Assembly (NCBI RefSeq): GCF_002127325.2
Contig: NC_035433.2
Coordinates: 10,578,305 to 10,642,304, forward strand
Direction: 5' to 3'
Length of the DNA: 64,000 bases
DNA from: Helianthus annuus
Taxonomy: Eukaryota; Streptophyta; Magnoliopsida; Asterales; Asteraceae
Part shown: piece by piece, positions 9,200 through 20,484 of the stretch
How positions within the stretch are numbered: position 1 is the stretch's first letter
How the letters are laid out: every line of letters begins with the position of its first letter
Notes under the pieces: model-generated
Told to the model about the DNA's origin: nothing
The model's input: the letters and a program-made list of their open reading frames with translations, nothing else
The model's database searches: none
Program-made: the position numbers and the translations under genes

Positions 9200-11319
9200 T
9201 GTGACAACTCGTACTTTACCGTCTCGTACATTACGTGTAACCGTTGAACTAGTGTGATTATGTGATTATATTGATTGATTGAATGATACGTGTTACGTGA
9301 ATTATGTGATTAAGTGTTGAAGTTATCGAACCGAATAGTATTTCAATCACATCAACCCACTCGGTCCATACAATTGGACTCGAGACCATGAGATAGCCCA
9401 AGTGGGGATTCGGCCCAACTTCCTTTCCATACGTACATGTATCTCATTAGGGTTTTTGTTTTCACAATCTTGGCAAGCAAGAACGCACACAAACACCAAG
9501 CTCTCTCTCGGCTCGGAACCGAAGACTGCCGAACACCCTTCGAAGCTTTTGAATCTGAATCCCTCTCTTCCCATCTCGGTTAGTATGATGTTCATGATGA
9601 CGTGTTTATATGATTTTGTTAGTAACCGGATCACATGCTAGTTGGATCGATTGATGATATTTTGTATTTGATTATATGTTGTATGAATGCATGATAACCG
9701 AATGGTATGTTTCTAATTGTTCTTGTTGTAACCCTGGATCGGTTTGTATACTTGTGCTTGTAATCGGCTGTGATGATTCTAATGTGCAAACATGTTTAGG
9801 GGAAGGTATGGTTGATCTAGAATCCGGTTATATAATTAGATTACGGGTTATGTTTATGTAATTATTGTGAACTGAGGTTGAATATATGAACTGATGATAT
9901 GAACATGCTTGAAGATGTTATGAAATTGTTAAAAAACTGTTGATTGATCTGAATTCGAAACTGCCTTAGATGTTTGCTAGAATCACGGATGAGTCAATGC
10001 AGGAATTATGGAAACCAGTTACACACACGGTTGCGACTCGGTATCACTCGTTGCGAGTCGGAACCCCACTCGAGACCACAAACAGCACGAGCCGAGATCA
10101 CGGTTGCGAGTCCCGTTGCGACTCGTAACCGGACCATGATGAACCGAGACCAGCCATTGCGACTCGCAACCTCCTGTTGCGACACGTAATCAGCTGTTGT
10201 GACTCGTAATCCCGGTTGCGACTCGAGATCGCCGGTTGCGACTCGAGACTAGCTGCTCGTACACTGTTTTGGGCCTACCTTGTCACGGGCCCAATTCGAT
10301 TGACTGCTAATTGGACTTATGACTGTTATGTTATTGGACTGCTTATCTGCTTGGATCGACATGTTATTTGGGTGAATACTATTTGGGCCGGGTTATGATT
10401 GGGCCGAACACTTAGATTGTTTATCGGATTGCTGATCCGTGTACGTGTTTGCCATGACTATATGTGATACAATATACGTGCTATATACGAACCTGACTTG
10501 TATAATAACCATGATAGGACGTGGTTGACCATTTACTTGCTACCTGTACTCTTTGTGTATCTGCCGAGCAAACCAAGGTGAGTTCACACAGCCAAGGCAT
10601 GGGGTTCCCAGGGTGGGAATGGGATTGAATGAATTATACGTACATACTTAGTTAACGGAATGTAATGATATGAGTCCTCAGGGTGAGGATAGTGAATGAT
10701 AAGATATGGCTAGACTAGTATACCTACTCGAACAGATCTTCGCACACACGCCAAGGGTTGGCTGCGATAATTATGACTGATCTTCGCACACATGCCTCGG
10801 GAAGGATGCGAACTAAACATATTAGAACTTCGCACACATGCCAGGGTGGCCAGCGATACAAATATACATAGTCTAGGATATTTGGGAGTATTAACCCCAA
10901 TCTTCGCATACATGCCGAAAGGGCCCGCGATGCAAACCAATACTATACATGAACAATGAACGAACTAATACGATGCATGATTAGATGAACGAACGCAATG
11001 CTTGCTATACCGTTTCTATTACTGAACTTACTTTCTGTGAACTCGCTCAACTAGTTGTTGATTCTCTACTGCATGCCTTGCAGGACCTTAGGTACATAAT
11101 GGAGCTTGCACAAGGAGGAGCAGGTCGTTGTGGGCGAAGGATCGTGAATGCTATTTCAACACTTATGATGATTCATACATTAATATTATTGTTTGGGTTA
11201 CTTAAATGCTTCCGCTATACTTAACTATATTACACGTTCAATATGATTGGTGGTTAAGATCCTGGTCAGTCACGCCTCCAAGCGGTGATACTCCGCGTGT
11301 GGATTTTGGGGGTGTGACA
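9200..11319 (+). repeat. Family 2 plus-strand element, 3' LTR
   Basis: 2120 bp, same length as the 5' LTR and nearly identical. It repeats the donor at 10578, the hairpin array at about 10738-10933 and the acceptor ending 11083. In unit 4 this LTR keeps GCGATGC where the 5' LTR has GTGATGC, so the outer pairing is intact here. Confidence 0.95.
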
Positions 11320-11324
11320 CATAC
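11320..11324 (+). repeat. Target-site duplication CATAC (right)
   Basis: Second copy of the 5 bp duplication; ORF0 of copy 1 resumes after it. Confidence 0.97.
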
Positions 11325-12373
11325 CTCTTCACCAGTCACCTCACAACTACCCAGCACCCGTTTATCAGGGCATGTACAACCCTGATGCCTACTTGGATGA
11401 ACCAGTGGGTCATAACCCACTAGGACCTGAAGACCACTTCTCTGGTGGCAACGAGATGGAGGTCGACGAGGACACCGATCCCTCCATGCCACCGTCCGGC
11501 ACTCCCAACCATCCCATTGAGATATCGGATGGGTCACCATACAGGGGATCACCTTTCCATGGTGTTGACAGCTACGAGGAGAGGTTTAAGCAGCACGACT
11601 GGGTCTATACCCCCAGCTACCATAACTCCCCCATGCACCAGTCTTACCACGGTTCTCCCGTGCACTCTCAGCACCACTCCCAGCAGCAGCAGCTTCAGCA
11701 GCAGCCTCAGCAGCAGGACCCATCTGAGGCTTTCTGGCGTGACGTGGTCACTCCGTCGCCACCACCACCACCGGTTTTGCCTCCTCCGCCTCAGAGGCCA
11801 AGGAGGAATGCGCGTATGTCTACGCGAGGAGGGATTCGCATTGGCACCCCTCGATATTCAGGTAGCAGCCGCTACTCGCCGCTCCACGAGGAGTCAGAGA
11901 TGGGAGAGTCTCCGCATCCCGTCTCAGAGGTTTCTTCTGCGCCTATTGCGCCACCGCCACCACAGAACTTTGGAGAGCCAATCCCTGCGTATGCTAGCGC
12001 AGCACAGTTCAACCCTTTCGAGCCGACTTTTCCTCCCGATTATGATTATACGGGAGATCCCTACTGGTTAGCTTAAGGCTACAACCCTCTCAACCAGGAG
12101 AGTGCTTTTGGAGGTCCCTGGGCTACGGGACAATCAGCTTTTGGGTACTTACCGCAAGGGTACCAGCAGCCGCAGCCTCCACAGCCACCGCAGTATCAGC
12201 CACCGCCGCCGGCGCCAATGATGTCGCCACCGCAAGTCCAAGAAATCCTGCAAGGGATACACGACGTGCGACGGGAATTGGGACAGGAAATGCGACAAGA
12301 CCGCCGACACAACCGCGGTATGTTCAAGAAGATGGTTGACTTGATTAAGGGTAAGAGTAAGAAGGATTATTAA
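11325..12373 (+). pseudogene. ORF0 copy 1, 3' part
   Basis: Continues the ORF0 split at 2975. The encoded protein is acidic, then Ser/His/Tyr-rich, then Gln-rich (HHSQQQQLQQQPQQQ), then has a poly-Pro stretch, an RRNARMSTRGG basic patch, and a charged, helical-looking C-terminus (RELGQEMRQDRRHNR..KKMVDLIKG). The in-frame TAA at 12074-12076 is TCA in copy 3; with it read through the frame ends KSKKDY at 12371-12373. Function unknown; no retroelement domain recognised. Confidence 0.75.
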
Positions 12374-13240
12374 ATCCTTTGGTTGTTAGCTCATTTACTC
12401 ATGTCCCTGCGAGGACATTTATTCCTGTACTCTACCCCTGCGTGGGTATATTTCTCTTATTCTACCCCTGCGTGGGTATGTTATTCCTGTTTAACCCCTG
12501 CGTGGGTTTGTTTTGTTTGTTTGTTGTTTGATTTTGGTTTAGCCCCTGCGTGGGCATGTCATTTGAGTAAAAGTCCCGTTTAGGGCAAAGTTGTATTAGT
12601 TTACTTTATTAAAAATGGTTAATTTAAGTTTTCGTTTTATCTATGTGCATGAACATAAAATACAAATAAATGAAAAATATCAATTGTTATTTGATTTACC
12701 ATTTTAATAAGGATCTTAAGAAGGTAAAACCTAGCTTGAATGTCTTATTAAAAGGCCTGGCCAATATGGTAAAACCTGGATAAAAAGATTCAAATCTCTG
12801 TTAACATCTGTAAACATGTGAACATTCTTGGCCAAGCGTGATCTGTAAAATCATACAAGCCACCCTTTTTAATAAATTATCTACAGATTATATATGTATA
12901 CAAGTCTGGTAATGACTTGATACCTACGGGTTATGACTATGTCATATAAAACAAAAAGGCAGTTGTGGTTTATAACTCCCTGCCAAGCAAAGGATTATTT
13001 GTTTAATTATACAAATTTTGATCCTATAAAAATCTGAATTTAAAATTTAGAAGTTGTCCGAAGTGACTAGGCCTATGGTGCCAATATATATATTTCATTC
13101 TATGATATAGTTGCTAATAAAAGTGTTGAATGAAATTAAATAAATTAACTATTATGGTTATTAATACCATGGTTAATAAATCGTCAAGGACGATAATACT
13201 GTTAGGTTTCTAAATAGACCTTGTCCTTACTTTTATATAG
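12351..13240 (+). other. Inter-ORF spacer with intron signals and hairpin array
   Basis: An 890 bp AT-rich non-coding spacer between ORF0 and gag. It starts at a donor-like AAGG|GTAAGAG in the last ORF0 codons and ends at CTTACTTTTATATAG, 11 nt before the gag ATG. It contains five mini-hairpins with loop CTGCG[T/A]: 12401-12418 ATGTCC/GGACAT, 12433-12448 and 12463-12478 TACCC/GGGTA, 12493-12508 AACCC/GGGTT, 12542-12555 GCCC/GGGC. Paired positions change together. Further inverted repeats include AAGGAC/GTCCTT near the 3' end. Intron status is inferred. Confidence 0.5.
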
Positions 13241-13251
13241 CTTAAAGCTAC

Positions 13252-15921
13252 ATGGCAAAATCGGAAGAAACCAACAGTCGTTCTGGGGAACACCCAGATA
13301 ATACAAAGATTCACGTAACTGGTGGATGTGTTATATCCATTAGGAATCATTCTTTCCCGTTATCCTTGCTTCCCTTTAAGCTAGCCGGATTTGATATAGT
13401 GATAGGCATGGATTGGTTATCGCATAACCAAGCCCAGATTCTGTGCAACAGAAAGCAAGTGGTAGTTAAGACTCTGTCTGGTGAGTCACTTACTATCCAG
13501 GGAGATACCCAGCATGGATTGCCTGAGCAAGTGTCCATGCTCAAGGCATCCAGATGCCTGCAGAAGGGATGTGTCATTTATATGGCCCAAGTCACTATTG
13601 ATGAGCCAAAGCCGAAGATCGAAGATATTCCTGTTATCTCAGAATACCCTAAAGTATTCCCTGAAGAACTACCCGGTTTGCCACCGGATAGGCAAGTAGA
13701 GTTTCGAATAGACATCATTCCGGGTGCAGCGCCCGTAGCAAGGGCACCATATAGGTTGGCACCAACGGAGATGAAGGAGTTGAGGACGCAGTTAGATGAT
13801 CTGTTAGCTAAGGGTTTTATTAGGCCTAGCTCGTCTCCTTGGGGAGCGCCAATCTTGTTCGTTAAAAAGAAGGATGGGTCGATGCGTCTGTGCATCGATT
13901 ACCGCGAGCTTAACAAAGTCACTATCAAGAATAGATATCCGTTACCCAGGATCGACGATCTGTTCGATCAGTTGCAAGGAGCAAGCTATTTCTCAAAGAT
14001 CGACCTGAGGTCAGGTTATCATCAGTTGAAGGTCAAGGATGAAGACGTGCACAAGACAGTGTTTAGGACTCGTTATGGACATTACGAGTTCCTAGTGATG
14101 CCTTTTGGGCTCACTAACGCACCAGCCGCATTCATGGATCTCATGAATCGCGTCTGCAAGCCTTATCTGGATAAATTCGTCATCGTCTTTATCGAGAACA
14201 TCCTTATCTACTCGAAGAGCCAAGCCGACCATGAGAAACACCTTCGTTGTATTCTCAAACTTCTGCATCAGGAGAAACTTTATGCCAAATTTTCGAAGTG
14301 CGAATTTTGGCTTCGAGAAGTCCAATTTCTTGGACATGTGGTAAGCGAGCGTGGTATCCAAGTGGATCCCGCTAAGGTAGAAGCAGTCATGAACTGGCAG
14401 GAGCCGAAGACTCCTACCGAGATTCGCAGTTTCCTTGGATTAGCAGGATACTATAGGCGATTCATTGAAAACTTTTCAAGGATTGCTGCGCCCCTAACTT
14501 CGTTGACTCGTAAGAAGATTAAGTTTGATTGGGGCCCTAAGCAGCAGGAATCCTTCGACATTTTGACGAAGAAGTTGAGCAATGCGCCCGTGTCAACATT
14601 GCCCGATGGTATTGAAGAATTTGTGGTGTATTGTGATGCGTCACATACTGGTATGGGCTGTGTACTCATGCAAAGAGGCAAAGTCATTGCCTACGCTTCT
14701 CGACAGTTAAAGGTGCACGAGAAGAACTACACCACCCACGATTTGGAACTGGGTGCTGTTGTGTTTGCTTTGAAGCTATGGAGACATTACTTGTACGGAA
14801 CCAAGTGTATAATTTATTCGGATCACAAGAGTCTTCAACACTTGTTCAATCAGAAGGAATTGAACATGCGACAAAGGCGATGGATGGAAACTCTAAATGA
14901 TTATGACTGTGAGATAAGATACCATCCAGGCAAGGCCAATGTAGTTGCCGACGCATTGAGCAGAAAAGAAAGAGTGAAACCAATCAGAATCAATGCCAAA
15001 CGCATTGAAATAAGGAATAATTTGAATGAAAGGGTGTTAGCTGCACAGAAGGAAGCTGTGCTGGAAGCTAACTATCCTGACGAGAAGTTAGGAGTAACTG
15101 AGGAGCAGTTATCCTACGACAAAGATGGAATGCTACGACTAAACGGACGAATATGGGTTCCAGTTTATGGAGGACTTCGGGATGTTATCCTCCAGGAAGC
15201 CCACAGCTCTAAATATTCCGTTCATCCTGGAGCTGATAAGATGTACCAGGATCTGAAAGCAAACTACTGGTGGATTGGTTTGAAAAAGTCAGTAGCTGAG
15301 CACGTAGCTAAATGTTTGACTTGTGCGCAAGTCAAGGCTGAGCATCAGAAGCCGTCAGGTTTGCTTCAGCAACCTGAAATTCCCAAGTGGAAATGGGAAA
15401 TGGTGACAATGGATTTCATCACCAAGTTACCAAAGACGAGAAAGGGAAATGATACCATATGGGTCATAGTAGATAGACTGACGAAGTCAGCTCATTTTCT
15501 ACCCATCAAAGAGACATATAGCTCCGATATGTTAGCTCAATTATATGTCGATAAGATTGTAGCGTTACATGGTATACCTGTATCTATTATCTCTGATAGA
15601 GATACTAGATATACGTCACATTTTTGGAAGAGTTTCCAACAATCATTGGGCACTCGTTTGAATTTTAGTACGGCTTATCATCCTCAGACCGATGGTCAGA
15701 GTGAGTGTACTATTCAAACTTTGGAAGACATGCTGCGTGCATGTGCGATCGACTTGGGTGGTAGTTGGGATAAGAACCTACCACTGATTGAATTCTCCTA
15801 CAACAATAGCTACCATTCCAGCATAAAAGCTGCGCCTTTCGAGGCCTTATATGGTAGAAAGTGTAGATCGCCCATCTGTTGGGCAGAAGTTGGAGATGTC
15901 CAGCTGTCAGGACGACAATAA
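13252..15921 (+). pseudogene. pol: Family 1 copy 1 Gag-Pol deletion derivative with mutated RT
   Basis: A long frame of 889 codons that keeps the first 25 Gag residues ([14 protein letters not shown]..), then jumps at shared TGG to the end of protease ([12 protein letters not shown]). Most of Gag, all zinc knuckles and the DSGAD protease active site are gone. RT, RNase H and most of integrase follow. The RT catalytic FIDD reads FIEN (GAG AAC at 14194-14199), removing both metal-binding aspartates, so RT is predicted dead. Integrase motif QSER is QSEC. The frame breaks in integrase at about 15911, where it fuses to the end of an LTR. Confidence 0.9.
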
Positions 15922-16139
15922 ACTGTTGAACAATTTATCTTATTTTATTTGATCCGCCTGTGGATCCGTTTCAACTACTTGTGATATTTATTATTGCATT
16001 TTATTTAAAAGTTGAAATGAATCTATTTCTGCTTCCGCTGTGCATTATTATATTGTGTTGTTTGTCTATGATGACGCCAACTACGTCACGATACCCCACA
16101 CCGGGCCCACCGGTGACACGTGGAGATCGGGGTGTGACA
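15911..16139 (+). repeat. Truncated Family 1 LTR (3' end only) between copies 1 and 2
   Basis: The last 229 bp of an LTR, joined to integrase at shared GGA (..CTGTCAGGACGACAATAAAC). It ends GGTGTGACA followed by a primer site at 16143-16154, so it acts as the left border of copy 2. It shares the CCGCCTGTGG variant with LTR-C rather than CCGCATGTGG of LTR-A and LTR-B. Confidence 0.9.
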
Positions 16140-16142
16140 GGT

Positions 16143-16154
16143 TGGTATCAGAGC
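16143..16154 (+). promoter_or_regulatory. Primer-binding site, Family 1 copy 2
   Basis: TGGTATCAGAGC immediately after the truncated LTR. Confidence 0.85.
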
Positions 16155-16349
16155 CAACGCTGAGTGAATTAAACACTAGTCTGTTGTGCTTAATCTCAGT
16201 TACACAATTGCACATTCCTCGATTTTCGAGTCTAGACAAAGAACTTAGGAAATGTTCAAAATTTCGTTTATTTTATTTTCATTTTCTAACTTTGTCTCAT
16301 ATATATATTTTTGTTGTGCAACTTGTTTGATTTTTTTGACAGGTTCAAC

Positions 16350-17639
16350 ATGCCGCCACGAGTTCGAGGAAGGGGAAGAGGAGGATTCGCCACCTCACAT
16401 GACCACGAGGCAGGGCCTTCGCATAGGCGGACCCCATCAGCATCCCACAACACTGCTGCCCACGATCTTTGGAGATCATTTGCTGAACCAGCCAGGCACT
16501 CTGTATCACTGAGTACCTCACCATCCCTACCTCACTCCTTTGGGCCACATTCTGAAAATGGGCCCCACGAGTCCCATGGATCTTTCATACCTCTTCACCA
16601 GTCACCTCACAACTACCCAGCACCCGTTTATCAGGGCATGTACAACCCTGATGCCTACTTGGATGAACCAGTGGGTCATAACCCACTAGGACCTGAAGAC
16701 CACTTCTCTGGTGGCAACGAGATGGAGGTCGACGAGGACACCGATCCCTCCATGCCACCGTCCGGCACTCCCAACCATCCCATTGAGATACCGGATGGGT
16801 CACCATACAGGGGATCACCTTTCCATGGTGTTGACAGCTACGAGGAGAGGTTTAAGCAGCACGACTGGGTCTATACCCCCAGCTACCATAACTCCCCCAT
16901 GCACCAGTCTTACCACGGTTCTCCCGTGCACTCTCAGCACCACTCCCAGCAGCAGCAGCTTCAGCAGCAGCCTCAGCAGCAGGACCCATCTGAGGCTTTC
17001 TGGCGTGACGTGGTCACTCCGTCGCCACCACCACCACCGGTTTTGCCTCCTCCGCCTCAGAGGCCAAGGAGGAATGCGCGTATGTCTACGCGAGGAGGGA
17101 TTCGCATTGGCACCCCTCGATATTCAGGTAGCAGCCGCTACTCGCCGCTCCACGAGGAGTCAGAGATGGGAGAGTCTCCGCATCCCGTCTCAGAGGTTTC
17201 TTCTGCGCCTATTGCGCCACCGCCACCACAGAACTTTGGAGAGCCAATCCCTGCGTATGCTAGCGCAGCACAGTTCAACCCTTTCGAGCCGACTTTTCCT
17301 CCCGGTTATGATTATACGGGAGATCCCTACTGGTTAGCTTAAGGCTACAACCCTCTCAACCAGGAGAGTGCTTTTGGAGGTCCCTGGGCTACGGGACAAT
17401 CAGCTTTTGGGTACTTACCGCAAGGGTACCAGCAGCCGCAGCCTCCACAGCCACCGCAGTATCAGCCACCGCCGCCGGCGCCAATGATGTCGCCACCGCA
17501 AGTCCAAGAAATCCTGCAAGGGATACACGACGTGCGACGGGAATTGGGACAGGAAATGCGACAAGACCGCCGACACAACCGCGGTATGTTCAAGAAGATG
17601 GTTGACTTGATTAAGGGTAAGAGTAAGAAGGATTATTAA
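16350..17639 (+). pseudogene. ORF0 copy 2 (most complete; one internal stop)
   Basis: The best view of the extra Family 1 ORF. It starts MPPRVRGRGRGG at 16350, just after the TTTGACAG acceptor-like site, and would be 429 codons to TAA at 17637 if the TAA at 17340-17342 (TCA in copy 3) were sense. Order: Arg/Gly patch; Ser/His-rich; acidic (EMEVDEDTD); Tyr/Ser/His segment; Gln run; Pro runs; RRNARMSTRGG; second Pro/Gln stretch (QQPQPPQPPQYQPPPP); charged C-terminal helix. It looks largely disordered with RNA-binding-like basic patches. It is separate from the true Gag, which lies 880 bp downstream. Function unknown. Confidence 0.8.
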
Positions 17640-18506
17640 ATCCTTTGGTTGTTAGCTCATTTACTCATGTCCCTGCGAGGACATTTATTCCTGTACTCTA
17701 CCCCTGCGTGGGTATATTTCTCTTATTCTACCCCTGCGTGGGTATGTTATTCCTGTTTAACCCCTGCGTGGGTTTGTTTTGTTTGTTTGTTGTTTGATTT
17801 TGGTTTAGCCCCTGCGTGGGCATGTCATTTGAGTAAAAGTCCCGTTTAGGGCAAAGTTGTATTAGTTTACTTTATTAAAAATGGTTAATTTAAGTTTTCG
17901 TTTTATCTATGTGCATGAACATAAAATACAAATAAATGAAAAATATCAATTGTTATTTGATTTACCATTTTAATAAGGATCTTAAGAAGGTAAAACCTAG
18001 CTTGAATGTCTTATTAAAAGGCCTGGCCAATATGGTAAAACCTGGATAAAAAGATTCAAATCTCTGTTAACATCTGTAAACATGTTAACATTCTTGGCCA
18101 AGCGTGATCTGTAAAATCATACAAGCCACCCTTTTTAATAAATTATCTACAGATTATATATGTATACAAGTCTGGTAATGACTTGATACCTACGGGTTAT
18201 GACTATGTCATATAAAACAAAAAGGCAGTTGTGGTTTATAACTCCCTGCCAAGCAAAGGATTATTTGTTTAATTATACAAATTTTGATCCTATAAAAATC
18301 TGAATTTAAAATTTAGAAGTTGTCCGAAGTGACTAGGCCTAAGGTGCCAATATATATATTTCATTCTATGATATAGTTGCTAATAAAAGTGTTGAATGAA
18401 ATTAAATAAATTAACTATTATGGTTATTAATACCATGGTTAATAAATCGTCAAGGACGATAATACTGTTAGGTTTCTAAATAGACCTTGTCCTTACTTTT
18501 ATATAG
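17617..18506 (+). other. Inter-ORF spacer copy 2 with hairpin array
   Basis: Same donor-like GTAAGAG, five hairpins (17667-17821) and TATATAG acceptor-like end as in copy 1, nearly identical in sequence. The gag start follows at 18518. Confidence 0.5.
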
Positions 18507-18517
18507 CTTAAAGCTAC

Positions 18518-20484
18518 ATGGCAAAATCGGAAGAAACCAACAGTCGTTCTGGGGAACACCCAGATAATACAAAGATTCACGTAACTGGTGGATGTGTTAT
18601 ATCCATTAGGAATCATTCTTTCCCGTTATCCTTGCTTCCCTTTAAGCTAGCCGGATTTGATATAGTGATAGGCATGGATTGGTTATCGCATAACCAAGCC
18701 CAGATTCTGTGCAACAGAAAGCAAGTGGTAGTTAAGACTCTGTCTGGTGAGTCACTTACTATCCAGGGAGATACCCAGCATGGATTGCCTGAGCAAGTGT
18801 CCATGCTCAAGGCATCCAGATGCCTGCAGAAGGGATGTGTCATTTATATGGCCCAAGTCACTATTGATGAGCCAAAGCCGAAGATCGAAGATATTCCTGT
18901 TATCTCAGAATACCCTAAAGTATTCCCTGAAGAACTACCCGGTTTGCCACCGGATAGGCAAGTAGAGTTTCGAATAGACATCATTCCGGGTGCAGCGCCC
19001 GTAGCAAGGGCACCATATAGGTTGGCACCAACGGAGATGAAGGAGTTGAGGACGCAGTTAGATGATCTGTTAGCTAAGGGTTTTATTAGGCCTAGCTCGT
19101 CTCCTTGGGGAGCGCCAATCTTGTTCGTTAAAAAGAAGGATGGGTCGATGCGTCTGTGCATCGATTACCGCGAGCTTAACAAAGTCACTATCAAGAATAG
19201 ATATCCGTTACCCAGGATCGACGATCTGTTCGATCAGTTGCAAGGAGCAAGCTATTTCTCAAAGATCGACCTGAGGTCAGGTTATCATCAGTTGAAGGTC
19301 AAGGATGAAGACGTGCACAAGACAGTGTTTAGGACTCGTTATGGACATTACGAGTTCCTAGTGATGCCTTTTGGGCTCACTAACGCACCAGCCGCATTCA
19401 TGGATCTCATGAATCGCGTCTGCAAGCCTTATCTGGATAAATTCGTCATCGTCTTTATCGAGAACATCCTTATCTACTCGAAGAGCCAAGCCGACCATGA
19501 GAAACACCTTCGTTGTATTCTCAAACTTCTGCATCAGGAGAAACTTTATGCCAAATTTTCGAAGTGCGAATTTTGGCTTCGAGAAGTCCAATTTCTTGGA
19601 CATGTGGTAAGCGAGCGTGGTATCCAAGTGGATCCCGCTAAGGTAGAAGCAGTCATGAACTGGCAGGAGCCGAAGACTCCTACCGAGATTCGCAGTTTCC
19701 TTGGATTAGCAGGATACTATAGGCGATTCATTGAAAACTTTTCAAGGATTGCTGCGCCCCTAACTTCGTTGACTCGTAAGAAGATTAAGTTTGATTGGGG
19801 CCCTAAGCAGCAGGAATCCTTCGACATTTTGAAGAAGAAGTTGAGCAATGCGCCCGTGTTGACATTGCCCAATGGTATTGAAGAATTTGTGGTGTATTGT
19901 GATGCGTCACATACTGGTATGGGCTGTGTACTCATGCAAAGAGGCAAAGTCATTGCCTACGCTTCTCGACAGTTAAAGGTGCACGAGAAGAACTACACCA
20001 CCCACGATTTGGAACTGGGTGCTGTTGTGTTTGCTTTGAAGCTATGGAGACATTACTTGTACGGAACCAAGTGTATAATTTATTCGGATCACAAGAGTCT
20101 TCAACACTTGTTCAATCAGAAGGAATTGAACATGCGACAAAGGCGATGGATGGAAACTCTAAATGATTATGACTGTGAGATAAGATACCATCCAGGCAAG
20201 GCCAATGTAGTTGCCGACGCCTTGAGCAGAAAAGAAAGAGTGAAACCAATCAGAATCAATGCCAAGCGCATTGAAATAAGGAATAATTTGAATGAAAGGG
20301 TGTTAGCTGCACAGAAGGAAGCTGTGCTGGAAGCTAACTATCCTGACGAGAAGATAGGAGTAACTGAGGAGCAGTTATCCTACGACAAAGATGGAATGCT
20401 ACGACTAAATGGACGAATATGGGTTCCAGTTTATGGAGGACTTCGGGATGTTATCCTCCAGGAAGCCCACAGCTCTAAATATTC
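18518..20484 (+). pseudogene. pol: Family 1 copy 2 Gag-Pol derivative, truncated
   Basis: Shares with copy 1 the same gag/protease deletion and the same FIEN in place of FIDD in RT (19460-19465). It runs through RT and RNase H ([20 protein letters not shown]) and stops being pol after ..EAHSSKYS, where it joins ORF0 sequence of copy 3 at a shared TCC. The fused frame runs on out of frame to 20524. Integrase is absent. Two independent active-site substitutions shared by two tandem copies point to duplication or co-amplification of an already dead RT. Confidence 0.9.

Larger units (their letters stand above)
2976..11319 (+). mobile_element. Family 2 Ty3/gypsy element, plus strand, internally deleted
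   Basis: An 8344 bp element: 2120 bp LTRs at 2976-5095 and 9200-11319, a TGGTATCAGAGC primer site at 5099, a gag with a putative intron, and a pol that has lost protease and most of reverse transcriptase. By eye the LTRs differ at about three positions (near 3587, 4578 and 4704), so the insertion is young. It interrupts ORF0 of Family 1 copy 1 and so post-dates it. It cannot replicate on its own; the LTRs, primer site and purine tract needed for mobilisation in trans are present. Confidence 0.93.

Noticed and set aside
11445..12071. Ser/Thr/Arg-rich frame overlapping ORF0 (also 16711, 38776)
   Set aside because: A +1 shadow of the Pro/Gln-rich ORF0; repeated CAG and CCA codons keep other frames open.
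12401..12555. CRISPR-like array of short repeats
   Set aside because: Units are hairpins of 14-18 bp with irregular spacing inside a plant retrotransposon; no cas genes, eukaryotic context.
12351..13260. In-frame ORF0-Gag fusion by splicing of the spacer
   Set aside because: Joining AAGG to CTTAAAG gives an immediate TAA, and other nearby AGs are out of frame with gag; only separate translation of gag is compatible.
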